DNA of 64,000 nt from Capsicum annuum (Eukaryota > Streptophyta > Magnoliopsida > Solanales > Solanaceae). Shown here in pieces: positions 35,200 to 46,379 of this stretch. The stretch spans positions 161,328,631 to 161,392,630 of the forward strand of contig NC_061114.1 in the NCBI RefSeq assembly GCF_002878395.1. Reading direction: 5' to 3'. The stretch's first letter is position 1; every line of letters begins with the position of its first letter. The notes beneath the pieces were generated by a model. It saw only the letters and a program-made list of their open reading frames with translations. It had not been told where the DNA came from and ran no database searches. The position numbers and the translations under genes are program-made.

Positions 35200-37080
35200 A
35201 AATATAACAGCCATACCCTTTTTCGCTCGTGGGTTCAAAGTAGAAGGATTTTTCCAATTAAAGTGACGATTTTGAATAGGGATTATTTTTATCATTTACA
35301 GATTCACCACTTGAAATTGAGTTATGGTGTTCCAAGTCACCTTTTTGAATCCCTAATTAAAAGAAAATGACTCTTTATTATGGTGTGCGGAATAAAATGG
35401 GTAAGGAATTCTGTTGACCTAGGAAAAGGTGTGAGGCACCCCTCGAGTCCCGTGGTTCTAGCACAGTCGCTTTTATTGACTTATACTTAACTTAAACTAA
35501 TTTAAATAAATATGTTTGGGTCTAGATTCACTCATTTTACTAAAAACTCATCTATTATCTTATATTAAATAAATCAATGAAAGTTAATTTTTTTAAAAAA
35601 AAATATTTGCCAAGGTGCATTATTGCATTCTTGAATTTTTAAATGTCTCAAAAAGATGTGTACACTGCATTCTTAATTGAGACGAATATCTTAAATGTGC
35701 CTAAAATTTGCCTAGCGTTAAAGGCATTGGTTCACCACTTGTAAACTCATAACAATTTTATGAACATTTTTAGAGGTTTAATTTATAAGGGCCAAGGAAA
35801 TAATTTAACAGTAACTAAAGATGTTCACTTAATTATGCATGATAACATTTTTGTTTAAATCAATTTACTCCAATATTTTCTAAATATTTGTAGAGTTAAT
35901 CGTAAAAATAGAATTTCATGGGATATTAAACCATTCTATATGAATCTGTGCAAAAATTAACACATGACAGATAAAAAAAAAAGAAACCCAATCCGTCACA
36001 AGACCACTGAAACACAAACTCTGGCCAGATCTAGCCTGTAAATGGTGTGGCGACGGTGGGGTTTCCTTGGCGATGTAGTGATTGTCGGTGGGAAAGAAGA
36101 GGAGAAAGAGAAAATAAGTGGTGGTGGATGGGGTGGTGTCATCGGTGGTCCGTTGATTTTGTAGATCCGGTGAAGGACGGGCTTGGCTGTCATTTTTATT
36201 GGTTTTTCGATGAGTTCCCGGTAGATTTTGTCGGGATTGGTGATGGGATGGGCCGGCAGCGTCGTTTAAAGTTTGTCGGTCGTCCGACGATTAAATTTGG
36301 TGGTCGGCAGTGAGGTATTGGTGGCGTTACAAGGTGGCTTCACCGGCGATATTTGAAGTTTTCCGGCAGGTTTGGCTGATTTTGGTGACTGGAAACATCT
36401 CCCAGGGGAGATTTCGGTGAAGGAAAGTTGTTCCTCGCTGGATTTTTTATCAAAAAAAATGGGGAAAATCTTGAAATGGGATTAGTTCACCGGTGAATGG
36501 GTTATTTCAGGTGTTTTTACTAATTTTGGAGGGGTTTCCGGTTTGACACATTTTTTTCAGTGAATTCATTGCCGGAACAATAACAAACGTGGTGGTCTTA
36601 CTATTTCTCTCTCATTTATCCATTGTGTGTGCACATCTAGTGTATATTTTGTTACTCAAGAAAATTAAGTGGGATGTGACAAAAAAGTCTTTAAATTAAA
36701 AATGGTGATAATTTTGACCAGATAAGGTCAAAGCTTCATTTAAATTATGATTAAGTTAATTGAGGTATAAAGTATAATATTTAAAAACTTTTTAATTTTT
36801 TAAAAAGTCCTCCAACTCTAAATTTCAAATTTTAGAGTTTTCCCCCTTTTCTTATCTTTCAATATTTCTTCTTCTTTTTCTTTCTTCCCATCTTTTTTTT
36901 TATTTTTTTCCTCTCTAGATTTTCCTCTTCTTTCATTTTTTCTTCTTCTTTTTCTTTTCCTTTTCATTTAGTTCTTCCTTTTTTATTTTTTCATGGACTA
37001 TTTTAAAAAAAAAATTGAAAAGTTTGAAAAGAAATTTTTTGATTTCTTTTAAAAATGAATGAAGAAAAAATTTAGCAAAT

Positions 37081-37255
37081 TCAGCAACTACGAGAGTTGC
37101 TTCAGCAACTACGAGAGTTGCTTCAACAACTACGGTAATTGCTGCAAAAACTACTATTAGTTGTTGTGTTACAGTAATTATCGAAGTTGTTGTAGCAACT
37201 TCGACTGTTGTTGCAACAACTTCGACTGTTGCTGCAGTAACTTCGATACTTACTT
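37081..37255. repeat. Short palindromic repeats GCAACTACGAGAGTTGC
   Basis: Units of about 21 bases recur; the first two are near exact (37083 and 37104). Each can fold by itself: GCAACT pairs with AGTTGC around a five-base loop. The second half of the block has the opposite sense (GTTGTAGCAACTTCGACTGT), so the whole block can also fold on itself. Confidence 0.75.
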
Positions 37256-38179
37256 AATTTCTAAGAAAAAAAATGATTGAAGGAGCCCATGAAAAAGTGA
37301 TATTTATGATAAAAATAGAGGTGGTGGTGACGCTGAAGAGGAGGTGGCGGCGGCGGGCGGCAACAAAAAGGGTGTTGAGGAGGAGTGGTGGTAATGGTGT
37401 AGGGATCTTTGTGTAAATAATAAACTTGAGGGTTTTAAAATTAGTGTCATTAACACTAATCTTAAAATTGTCACCTCTACTCAATATTTAAGACTTGTGT
37501 CACTCTATTTTAGTTTTGAAACTTTTTTATCACCCTCAATTAATTTGCCTTTGTTACTCTGTGTGTGTTTTGTGTATGAAGGTAAGTATGTGGGTATTTT
37601 TCATGGAGAAGATGATGGAAACGATGTAGTGGTGTTGTGTATAATAATATATGTAGCAGTAGTTTATGTGTGTGCATTGTATATCTGCATATTCATTTTA
37701 ACTTTTTCTTTTCATTTCAAATTTTAATTAACTAGATAGTATTTAACACACAATATTCAAATTCTTAACACGTTTACTGAATAAATATATAAACATTCGA
37801 TAAGTTAACAGTATAACATGTGATGACAAAAGGTTCACATAATCAAACATGCATACTAAACAATATACTGAGATCATTAACATAAATTTGAACATGATTT
37901 GGTTCACTATAAAATTTCATACAATAAATAATACAAAGTAGAATAAGAACCTGTTGATGAACTAAAGCAAAAAACTCGAATATTGCCACCAAAAAATTTG
38001 AACGGAAACTCTAACTTTAGATCTTGAACTCTAAAGTGCTCTCATCTTTTTATGATTTTTTTTCTATTTTTTTCTGATGTTTTCTTTTTACTGATATTCA
38101 CTCTTTGTTTTTTTCTCTATTTTTTGATGCAATGTAGGCAGAATCTCTTACATACTGGAGTGGGAAAGTCCTGTGACTT

Positions 38180-38199
38180 TGGGGGGGGGGGGGGGGGGG
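38180..38199 (+). repeat. Run of about 20 G
   Basis: An almost pure poly-G tract lies in AT-rich DNA. It could form quadruplexes. Its length may also be inexact because such runs are hard to sequence. Confidence 0.85.
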
Positions 38200-39045
38200 A
38201 CAGTTAACATCAGATAAGGAGATTTCAAATTTTAATTTTTTATACTATTATAGAAAATAATAATAATAAATAAAAATAATAAATAAATATAATAATAACT
38301 AATTAATTTTTATATTTAATAAAATACAATAAAAAATTATAAATAGCCAAAAATAAATATAATTAAGGTAGTATTAAAACTACTAGCTTATTTAAAAAAA
38401 ATAAAAGAAACATATATGTTTTAATATTTTGTATCATTTTTAGAATAAAAATAAAAATAAGATATTCCAAAATGTTACTTTATTTATTTAATTATTTTTA
38501 ACTAAAAATTTATTTAAAATGAAATAAAAGTTAGAATAATATCAGACCAATATAAATATTTAATAGCGATAAATACGCTAAAATTTAGTGAGGATAAAAA
38601 ATCACGTGTCTATATTTTGCCCCTCTTTGTATGGAATTTCGAAGAGCTTTCATACAAAGAAGTAGACAAGATATAATTTTTGACCCTCCGATTATTGGAA
38701 AGGTAAGGATAAAATCAAATTAAAAGAAAAAAAAATATATGACCGAGTTTTGGTTTTGGACCTCCTACCTATCCAGAGTTATAAGGGAATCAGGTCACGT
38801 GTGGTTCAAAGGTAAAATAGTAAGATAACGAGTTAGAGGTTGACTGAGGTTCCGTCGAGTTTCCGATTCACGACTTCTGCTTTTACATTCAAACAAAAAT
38901 AGAAAAAGAAAATTCAAGTAAAAGATCCTATCTATGCAACTTTCTAGAATAAAATTTTTATTCTATTTTCATCACTTGAGAAGTCGTGATGAACCACACG
39001 TATTTTTATTCTAGAATAAATTTCAGTATAAAATAAATTTTTATT

Positions 39046-39258
39046 CTTCAGTAGGATCCCGAGCAAAAAATAAATTCCTATTCCTCAGGAGGGTCTTGTG
39101 TAAAAAATAAATTTCCATTCTTCAGGAGGGTCTTAAGCAAAAAAAAAAATTTTCATTCTTTAGGAGGGTCCTGAGCATAAAATAAATTCTTATTCTTCAG
39201 GAGGGTCCTGTCCCATTCTTCAGGAGGGTCCTAAGCAAAAAATAAATTCCCATTCTTC
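39046..39258 (+). repeat. 37-bp minisatellite, about seven units
   Basis: The unit contains CTTCAGGAGGGTCCTGAGC followed by AAAAAATAAATTCCCATT. Unit starts are 39046, 39083, 39120, 39158, 39195, 39218 (a shortened unit) and 39255. It is non-coding. Confidence 0.85.
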
Positions 39259-40224
39259 ACACACAAAACTTTTATTTTTGCCCCAGTTTGTACTGAGAAA
39301 ATTTGTGCGTATCACCAAATCTTAATGTTTTAAAAAATATAGTGAAAGGATAAATCAAAGCCTGGAATAGCTTTGGTAAGTACATCTCGCAAAGAATAAA
39401 ATTTACCATAACCGAGATCCAACATTGTATGTTGTAATCATGCTCCTTGCATTGATAGAAGTGTGGAATTGCATACTTTTATTTGAAAACTTTAATATGA
39501 AAATAACATCCCATCTCCATTTCAAAGAAAGAAAAATTATGAGTTTTAAAACATGTGGTGGTTGGTTTGTGGCATTTGTCTTTTGAAGTGACTGCTCTTG
39601 CACTTGTCGTGCTCAACTCCTTTTCCAATCCTTGATAAATATTCATTTACTTGTCGTACTTCTAACCCCAAATTTTGACTATTGAGACTCTCAACTCAAA
39701 TCATATTTCTCTTGTATGATGTCTCTGGGTTTAACTTTCAATACACCCTTTAACCTTCTACTAGTCCAAAAACTGTCAGGTCACAAGCATTCTTAAGTAC
39801 CTTGCCTTATTTTTTAGACATGTTATCTTTGTGTTTCGGCCCCTTGTATTGCTTTGCACAACTAAAGAAATTGGTAGAAAGTTTTGAAGTTCTTTCTCAC
39901 TTGTCTTGACATCAATTTGACTCAAAAGACGTGAAAGATAATGATATTGATTTTTCATTCGACGACAAAGACACAAAATCAAAAAATAATAATAATAAAA
40001 ATAAAAGAAAAAGACAATAGATATCTTTTTTTTAAACAACAAAAATGAAAACTTGTCTGGGTGTGGCAGCTGATTCCAATGATTATGACATGTATTTTGA
40101 ATTACACAACTAGATCTACTTATACTAATCATGATCAACTTTTACCTTTTTATTGAATATAAAACTAAGTCACTGTTGAATTTGTGCACTCTAAATTACA
40201 ATTCTCCTTCGGCTTGTGGCACCT

Positions 40225-41641
40225 CAATGTGTTCTCATTTATGTACAAGTTCATAATCTTCAAGTGTTTGAGGAAATGTATCAGTGAATGAATTGAGAAC
40301 AATTTACTATTATTATGTTTTCAAGATTTGCTATGTTCAACTGTTGATGCTATTGAGTCCTGGGGGTACTTGTTACCCAAAATCTAGTTGGTTACTTTAT
40401 TGTAGTGTTATAGAATCATTCTAGTAAAGGTCACGAATAGTGGTATACAGTCAGTTAATAGAACTTGATGAACTCAGTCCAGTTCATTCAGTCAACACGA
40501 TTAGTTCAGTCAAGCCTAGTATAGAATAATGATTAGTTTAGTGTCGATTCAGTTGAGAGTAGGATTCAACATCGAGCGAACCATAGAATGGGGGCATTCC
40601 TACCAGTAGAGGGTTTGACCATTAATAGCGGTCTCTGCATTAGAAAACTATATAGCCAACATAGGTTAAATTATCCACCTACCAGATTAGGGTTGACGTA
40701 ATCATATATATATATATTTCATGAGTCTTTACACAGCCTTGTTAGTATCCTTTGGCAAGGTTCTAACACCCTTCCAATTGGGATCACAGGTTAGACCCCA
40801 ACTCAGTTTATAAATTGGGGTATATCGGTTACATGAACACTTCTACAGTCACAGTTTTAGTCTCAGTATTCAGTAAGAAACTCAAATAGTTCTACAAAAC
40901 TATGGCTATCAGTTATCAGTTACTTAGCTATCAAAAATCAGTGCTTTAGTATCAGTCTAAACTTTCAGTTATCAGTATTCAATTATCAAAACTCAATACC
41001 TCTATTCCATTCTAATTCAGACAGGCATTATATGTGCAGTATTGCATTTTCAGCATGTTTTGTTGTTATAGTTTTAAATATACTCTCATCCAGTTACTTT
41101 ATGATGTTCATTCAGTCAGTTATCATCTCATGCATATGAACCCATGTATATCAGCCTACCTCACTTAGCATACCAGTATATTCTACGTACTAGCGCATAC
41201 TCTTTTTTTGTACTATGATGTCTCATATCATAGGTTCGATGCTCAGGTTCCTGGCCATACTTAGCAGCTCAGGATATCAGCAACAAATTCTATAGTGAGT
41301 CCTCATCCATTGAGGATATTATATTATTTTAGTATTTCAATAGTTCTGTAGTTATTTCAGTTAGATTTAGTTGGGGGTTTGTCCCATCAACTCTATATTC
41401 AGATAGTTAGAGGCTTTCAGACTAACACAGTCAGTTATTCAGTTTTTAGATATTATTATAAGTACATTTAATTATTATTTTAGTTTTTTGAGAACCTTAT
41501 GGAATATTTAGTTATACTTTCGTACATATCTTCAGTATTATTATTTAGTGTTCATAGAAGGTGCCAGTCATGGGTCATCTTATGATTCTTTGGGGTCGTA
41601 AGCATCGTGTGACGTCCAGGGTGTAGACTAGAGGTGTTACG
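40225..41641 (+). repeat. 5' LTR of chromovirus T, missing its first third
   Basis: Homology to the 3' LTR (47889-50307) begins at about 40225 (TGTGTTCTCATTTATGTAC against 48833). It continues to GAGGTGTTACG at 41641. The missing part corresponds to roughly the first 940 bases. It shares GGGGGTTTGTCCCATCAACT and AGATAGTTAGAGGCTTTCAG with S1. The left break abuts the repeat block 35200-40224. Confidence 0.8.
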
Positions 41642-41645
41642 AACT

Positions 41646-41657
41646 TCGTATTAGAGC
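41646..41657 (+). promoter_or_regulatory. Primer-binding site of T, first copy (decayed)
   Basis: It reads TCGTATTAGAGC against the consensus TGGTATCAGAGC, two changes. It lies four bases after the LTR end. Confidence 0.75.
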
Positions 41658-41868
41658 CTAAGGTTCTAAAGAGTCCTAGAGAGTTTGAAATCTGCATCAA
41701 GTAGAGTCTTGTACAAGAGTGTGTAGCGTGCCACACTTATGAACGAGAGGCTATGAGATGTTTTTAGGAAAAAAAGTTTCCCTTCTTTCAGTATTCATAT
41801 CATGTGAGTGAGCATGAGCTCAAGTTAAATTCTCTATCAAATGTAATTTTCCCTTCCCTTTATAGAAT

Positions 41869-42295
41869 ATGCCTCCTAAAAAGACCAACGAATAAAGGAC
41901 TAGGAATCAACCAGCACCTCTCCCCATTCAGGCAAATCCCCTAGATGAGCATGTCTCTCATGGAGAATTCAGAGCAGCTTTCACCACTCTAGCCTGTTCT
42001 ATATCATCCCAGAATGAACACCTAACTACTTTTCAGGCTAACCCAGTGGCCAATACTACTGCAGCGAGAATTCGAGACTTTACCTGAATGAATCCTCCTT
42101 CTTATTCAAGATCTAACTCTGAAGAGGATCCACAGGAATTCCTTGACATAGTGCAGAAAATAACTAATATTATGAGGGTAACCACTAGTGAGAGTGTTAA
42201 GTTTGTTGCTTATCAGTTGCAGGATGTGGCTCATACATAGTTTAAGAAGTGGAAGGCAGATAGGGCTGCAGATGCAGGGCCTATAGAATGGGAAC
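41869..42295 (+). pseudogene. gag: Gag fragment of T, first copy
   Basis: It starts at ATG 41869 (MPPKKTNE, then a stop) and reads TRNQPAPLPIQANPLDEHVS on from there. It continues to a Gag-core start (EEDPQEFLDIVQKI, VAYQLQDVAHT) and stops at about 42290 within the phrase CCTATAGAATGGGAA. There the sequence jumps back into LTR. It holds a stretch of about 57 bases (42070-42127) that is deleted in the second copy. Confidence 0.8.
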
Positions 42296-42944
42296 TTAGT
42301 AACTTAGTTTCAGTCTAATTCAAGCAGACACTATATGCGCAGTATTATATATTCAGCATGTTCAGTAGTTACAGTTTTGTATGTTCTCTCATTTAGTTAC
42401 TTTATGATGTTCATTCAGTCAGTTATCATCTTATGCATATGAACCCATGTATATCAGCTACCTCACTTAGCATTCTAGTACCTTCCATATACTGACACAT
42501 ACTCTTTCTTTGTGCTATGATGTCTCATATCATAGGTTTGGATGATCAGGTTCCTTGCCGTACTTATCAGCTCAAGATATCAATAGAAAATTAAGTAGTA
42601 AGTCCTCATCCATCAAGGATATTATGTTATTTTAGTATTTCAGCAGTTCAGTAGTCATTTCAGTTGGATTTAGTTGGGGGTTTGTCCTGTCAACTCTTTA
42701 TTCAGATAGTTAGAGGCTTTCAGACTAGCACAGTTAGTTATTCAGTTTTCAGATGTTATTATCGGTACATTCAATTATTATTTCAGTATGTTGAGAACCT
42801 TATGGCATATTTAGTTATACTTCCACATATATTTTCAGTATTATTATTCAGTGCTCACAGCAGGTACCAGTCATGGGTTAGCTTGTGATCCTTCGAGGTC
42901 GTAAGCACTACGTGACATGCAGGGTGTAGATGCGTGGCATTACA
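42296..42944 (+). repeat. Second, partial copy of the T LTR
   Basis: It corresponds to about 41000-41641: TAATTCAAGCAGACACTATA at 42318 against 41018, and TTTGTCCTGTCAACTC at 42681. It ends GGCATTACA at 42944. With the following PBS and gag it forms a tandem duplication with an offset of about 1.3 kb. Confidence 0.85.
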
Positions 42945-42948
42945 AATT

Positions 42949-42960
42949 TGGTATCAGAGC
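42949..42960 (+). promoter_or_regulatory. Primer-binding site of T, second copy (exact)
   Basis: It reads TGGTATCAGAGC without mismatch, unlike the first copy, and lies four bases after the LTR end. Confidence 0.9.
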
Positions 42961-43170
42961 CTAAGGTTCTAAAGATTCCTAGGGAATCTGAAATCTGCAT
43001 CAAGTAGAGTCTTGCACATGGGTGTGTAGCGTGCCACACTTATGGATGAGAGGATATGAGACATTTTTAGGAAAAAGGTTTCCATTTTTTCAGTATTCAT
43101 ATCGTACGAGTGAGCATGAGCTCAAGTTAAATTCTCTGTCTAATCCTATTTTCCCTTTTATTTACAGAAC

Positions 43171-44200
43171 ATGCTCCCTAAAAGACAAACGTAAGAAGGA
43201 CTAGGAATTAGCCAGCACCTCCACCCGTTCAGGCAGATCTCTTGGATGAGCATGTCTCTTATGCAAAATTTTGAGAAGCTTTCACCACTTAAGCCCATTT
43301 TGTAGCAGCCCAGAATGATCACCCAGCTGATGTTCAGGCTAACTCAGTGACCAATACTGCTGCAGCTAGAGGATCCACAGAAATTCCTTGACATAGGGCA
43401 GAAGGTAACAAATATTATACGGGTAACTGCTAGTGAGAGTGCTGAGTTAGCTGCCTATGAGTTGCAGGATATGGATCATACCTGGTTTAAGCAGTGGAAG
43501 GAAAATAAGGCTGCAGATGTACCGCCTATAGAATGGGAAGAGTTTTCTACTGCCTTTCTAGATAGGTTTTTCCTATTGGAGTTAAGAGAAGCCAAGGTTT
43601 TAGAGTTTATTAACCTGAAGTAGGATAGTATGACAATGAAGGAGTATTATTTTAATTTTAATTAATAAGCCAGATATGCTCCTCATGTGGTAGCTTATAA
43701 CAGATTTAAGATGAGTAAGTTCGTGTCTGGTGTGTCTGACAGTATGGTCAAGGAGTGTAGGACCACAATACTGAGTAAGGAGATGGACTTATCTAAGTTG
43801 TTTGTCCATGCTCAATAGATAAAGGAGCAAAAAACTAAGGAGAAAAAGAGAGAGAAAAAAAGGTCTAGAATAGGTAGCTTCAACTTTACTCAGCCTATGT
43901 TAGAGGGTGGTAATCATGCTTAGTTTTGCCCTAAATCTTTAGTTCCATCTTTGTCCATAGCCAGTGCTCCAGTGCCTAAATTCAAAAATAGTACTAAGGA
44001 TAGGGCGCTAGGTTTTAAATCCCAGGCTAACATTAGCAGTGTCTAAACAAATCCTCTTTGTAAGAAGTGTGGAAAAAACCATCAAAGTATCTGTAGAGCT
44101 GGCAGTGATGTACCAGAACATAGGATCAGAGAGTGTCTTTAGGTGGGTTCATAGAGTCAGCATAATCATCCCCAGCTTAGTCTGGTCACCCATCTCAGTA
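43171..44200 (+). pseudogene. gag: Decayed gag of T, second copy
   Basis: It starts at ATG 43171, the same start as the first copy. The Gag core is visible at 43370-43830: PQKFLDIGQKVTNI, SAELAAYELQDMDHTWFKQW, FSTAFLDRFFLLELREAKV. A basic region follows (KEKKREKKRSRIG at about 43830-43870), then CKKCGKNHQSIC (44059-44094). The second half of the usual zinc knuckle is damaged: the text passes from AGSDV to HRIREC without the CxxCG part. Stops and frameshifts are spread throughout, many at former CAG codons. Confidence 0.85.
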
Positions 44201-44280
44201 GGGTGTTGCTTCTAGAGCCACCAGTGGGAAACACTCATATAGGCTCTATGTACTTCATTCTCAACCGGATCAAAAAAGTT

Positions 44281-44880
44281 TTCTTGATGTGGTCACTGGT
44301 ACGTTACAAGTTTACTATTTATATATTTATGCTTTGTTAGATCTAGAAGATTCTTTGTCCTTTGTAATTCCTTATATAGCTGTTGACTTCGGAGTTAATC
44401 CCAAATTCCTATAAGATCCTTTCTCAGTCTCTACCCAGTGGGTAAATCTATCATTGCCCAATGGGTATACAGGAACTGTCTGGTTATGGTGTCTCAGAAA
44501 GTTAATTCAGCAGACTTAGTAAAGTTAGAGATGACAAATTTTGACGTTATTCTTGGCATGGATTGGCTTCATTCATATTATGCTTCAGTTGATTATAGAA
44601 ATAGAGTTGTCCATTTTAGTTTCCAAATAAACCTGTCTTAGAATGGAGGGGTAGTACTTCAGCACTTAGGGGTCAGCTTATTTCATACCTTAGAGCGAGA
44701 AAAATAATATCCAAGGGGTGTGTATATCATCTCGTTCGAGTTAAAGATTCTAGTTCCTAGATTCCTAATCTTGAGTCAGTTCCAGTAGCAAGTGAATTTC
44801 CATATGTGTTTCTCAAAGATCTTCCCGGAGTTCCTCTCGAATGGGAAATTGACTTCGAAATAGACCTTCTTCCAGATACT
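44281..44880 (+). pseudogene. pol (PR): Decayed protease and RT leader of T
   Basis: This would process the polyprotein. It reads DVVTGTLQVYYLYIYALLD (the Asp of the active site at 44340-44342), continuing LEDSLSFVIPYIAVDFGV where relatives have PGATLSFVTP. Then FDVILGMDWLHSYYASVD lies at about 44540-44600 in an open frame (44438-44641). The RT leader with LKDLPGVPLEWEIDFEIDL follows at about 44815-44870. There is a frameshift near 44410. Confidence 0.8.
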
Positions 44881-46250
44881 TAAACCATCTCTGTTTCACT
44901 ATACAGAATGGCTCCAACTGAACTTAAAGATTTGAAGGAACAGTTGAAGGATCTCCTAGATAAGGGATTCATCAGGCCCAACATCTCCCCATGGGGCACA
45001 CCAGTTCTATTCGTGTGTAAGAAAGAAGGTTCTCTTAGAATGTGTATTGACTACCGTCATTTGAACAAAGTCACCATCAAGAAAAAGTATCCACTTCTTA
45101 GAATCGACAACTTGTTCGACCAACTTCAGGGTGCCTATTACTTTTCTAAGATAGACCTTAGATCAAGCTATCATCAGCTCAGAGTCGGAGTATGTGACAT
45201 TCTGAAAATAGCTTTCAGAACTCGGTATGGTCACTTCAAATTTCTAGTTATGCCATTTGGTCTTACCAATGCCCCAACAACTTTCATGGACTTGATGAAC
45301 CACGTGTTCAAGAAATAATTGGATATGTTTTTCATAGTCTTCATAGATGACATTCTTGTCTACTCTTGTAGTAAAAATGATCATGCTGACCATCTTTGAA
45401 AAGTATTACAGACTCTAGAGCCTATCAGTTGTTTGCCAAATTCAGTAAATGCAAATTTTGGCTAAGGTCAGTAACTTTCCTTGGTCATATAGTTTCTGGT
45501 GATGGAATTAGAGTTGATCCTTAAAAGACCAAAACAGTGAGAAACTAGCCTAGACCTATCTTTCCATCAGATATCAGGATTTTCTTGGGTTTGGCTGGCT
45601 ATTACCGATGGTTTGTTGAAAGATTTTTGTCTATTGCATCCCCCATGTCCAGATTGACTCAGAAAAAAGTTAAATTCTAGTGGTCAGATTCTTATGAGAA
45701 GAGTTTTCAGGTGTTGAAGACTCGACTCACTACAACCCCAATTTTGACTTTGCTCGATGGTTCAGATGGATTTGTTGTGTACTATGATGCTTCCAGAGTT
45801 GGGTTAGGGTGTCTTTTGATGTAGAAGGGTAAAGTCGTGTCCTATGCCTCTAGACAGCTTATGCCCCATGAAAAGAATTATCCCACCCATGATCTTGAGT
45901 TAGTAGCTGTTGTGTTTGCCTTAAAGATTTGGAGGCACTGTTTTAATGAGGTGCATGTTGATGTGTTCATAGACCACAAAAGCTTGCAGTATGTATTTTC
46001 TCAGAAAGACTTGAACTTGCATTAGAGAAAGTGGTTAGAGTTGTTGAAAGATTAGGACATGGGTGTTTTGTATCAGCTAGGCAAGGCCAATATAGTGGCA
46101 GATTCTCTTAGTAGGTTGTCCATGTGTAGTGTTGATCACGTTGAGGATGGTAAAAAGAAGTTAACTCATGGAGTTCATCAGCTTACCAGGCTAGGTGTCT
46201 ATTTGGTTGATTTGGGTGAGGGTAGTGTTTGGTTGCATATAAAAGAAAAA
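44881..46250 (+). pseudogene. pol (RT-RH): Decayed RT and RNase H of T
   Basis: The RT has a 136-residue open piece (44908-45318) with [49 protein letters not shown] and [20 protein letters not shown]. After a stop comes [10 protein letters not shown] (FIDD at 45340-45351), so the main catalytic residues are still there. The connection [15 protein letters not shown] lies near 45580-45625. RNase H follows: [13 protein letters not shown] (45776), [25 protein letters not shown] and ANIVADSLSRL (46085-46120), which together supply the D-E-D-D residues. Stops and frameshifts lie near 45316, 45400 and 45820. Confidence 0.9.
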
Positions 46251-46379
46251 TAGGACAGAGATCCTAGCTTAGTTAAGCTGAAAGATTTAGTCAGAGACCA
46301 GAAAGTGGAGGTTTTCTCCTAAGGGGGAGATAGTGTGTTGCGTTGCCAGGGTAGTTTATGTGTGCCATATGTGGATGGC

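Larger units (their letters stand above)
35200..40224 (+). repeat. Non-coding block of a common Solanaceae LTR-type repeat
   Basis: Two stretches are familiar from a very abundant solanaceous repeat, probably a Tat/Ogre-type LTR. One is 35225-35480 (GTTATGGTGTTCCAAGTCAC, GAAAAGGTGTGAGGCACCCC, GTCCCGTGGTTCTAGCAC). The other is 38600-38900 (TATTTTGCCCCTCTTTGTAT, GGGAATCAGGTCACGTGTGG). Between them is a GC-richer patch (36030-36600), a CT-rich patch (36840-36990) and AT-rich DNA. Frames here (36047-36313, 37497-37727, 39776-40138) lack domain features. Neither LTR terminus could be fixed. The right edge is where homology to the T LTR begins. Confidence 0.5.

Noticed and set aside
36047..36313. 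88-residue plus-strand ORF rich in Trp, Gly and Arg in a GC-richer patch
   Set aside because: No domain or start context was recognised. The patch is low-complexity GGT/GGA-rich DNA inside a dispersed repeat, and an opposite-strand ORF overlaps it.
39046..39258. Regular direct repeats that could suggest a CRISPR array
   Set aside because: The units are directly adjacent with no unique spacers, and the context is plant nuclear repeat DNA. The same applies to 15379-15540 and 32570-33118.
42949..42960. tRNA-like words (TGGTATCAGAGC) at several places
   Set aside because: They are retroelement primer-binding sites complementary to a tRNA 3' end. No cloverleaf or anticodon arm surrounds them, so they are not tRNA genes.
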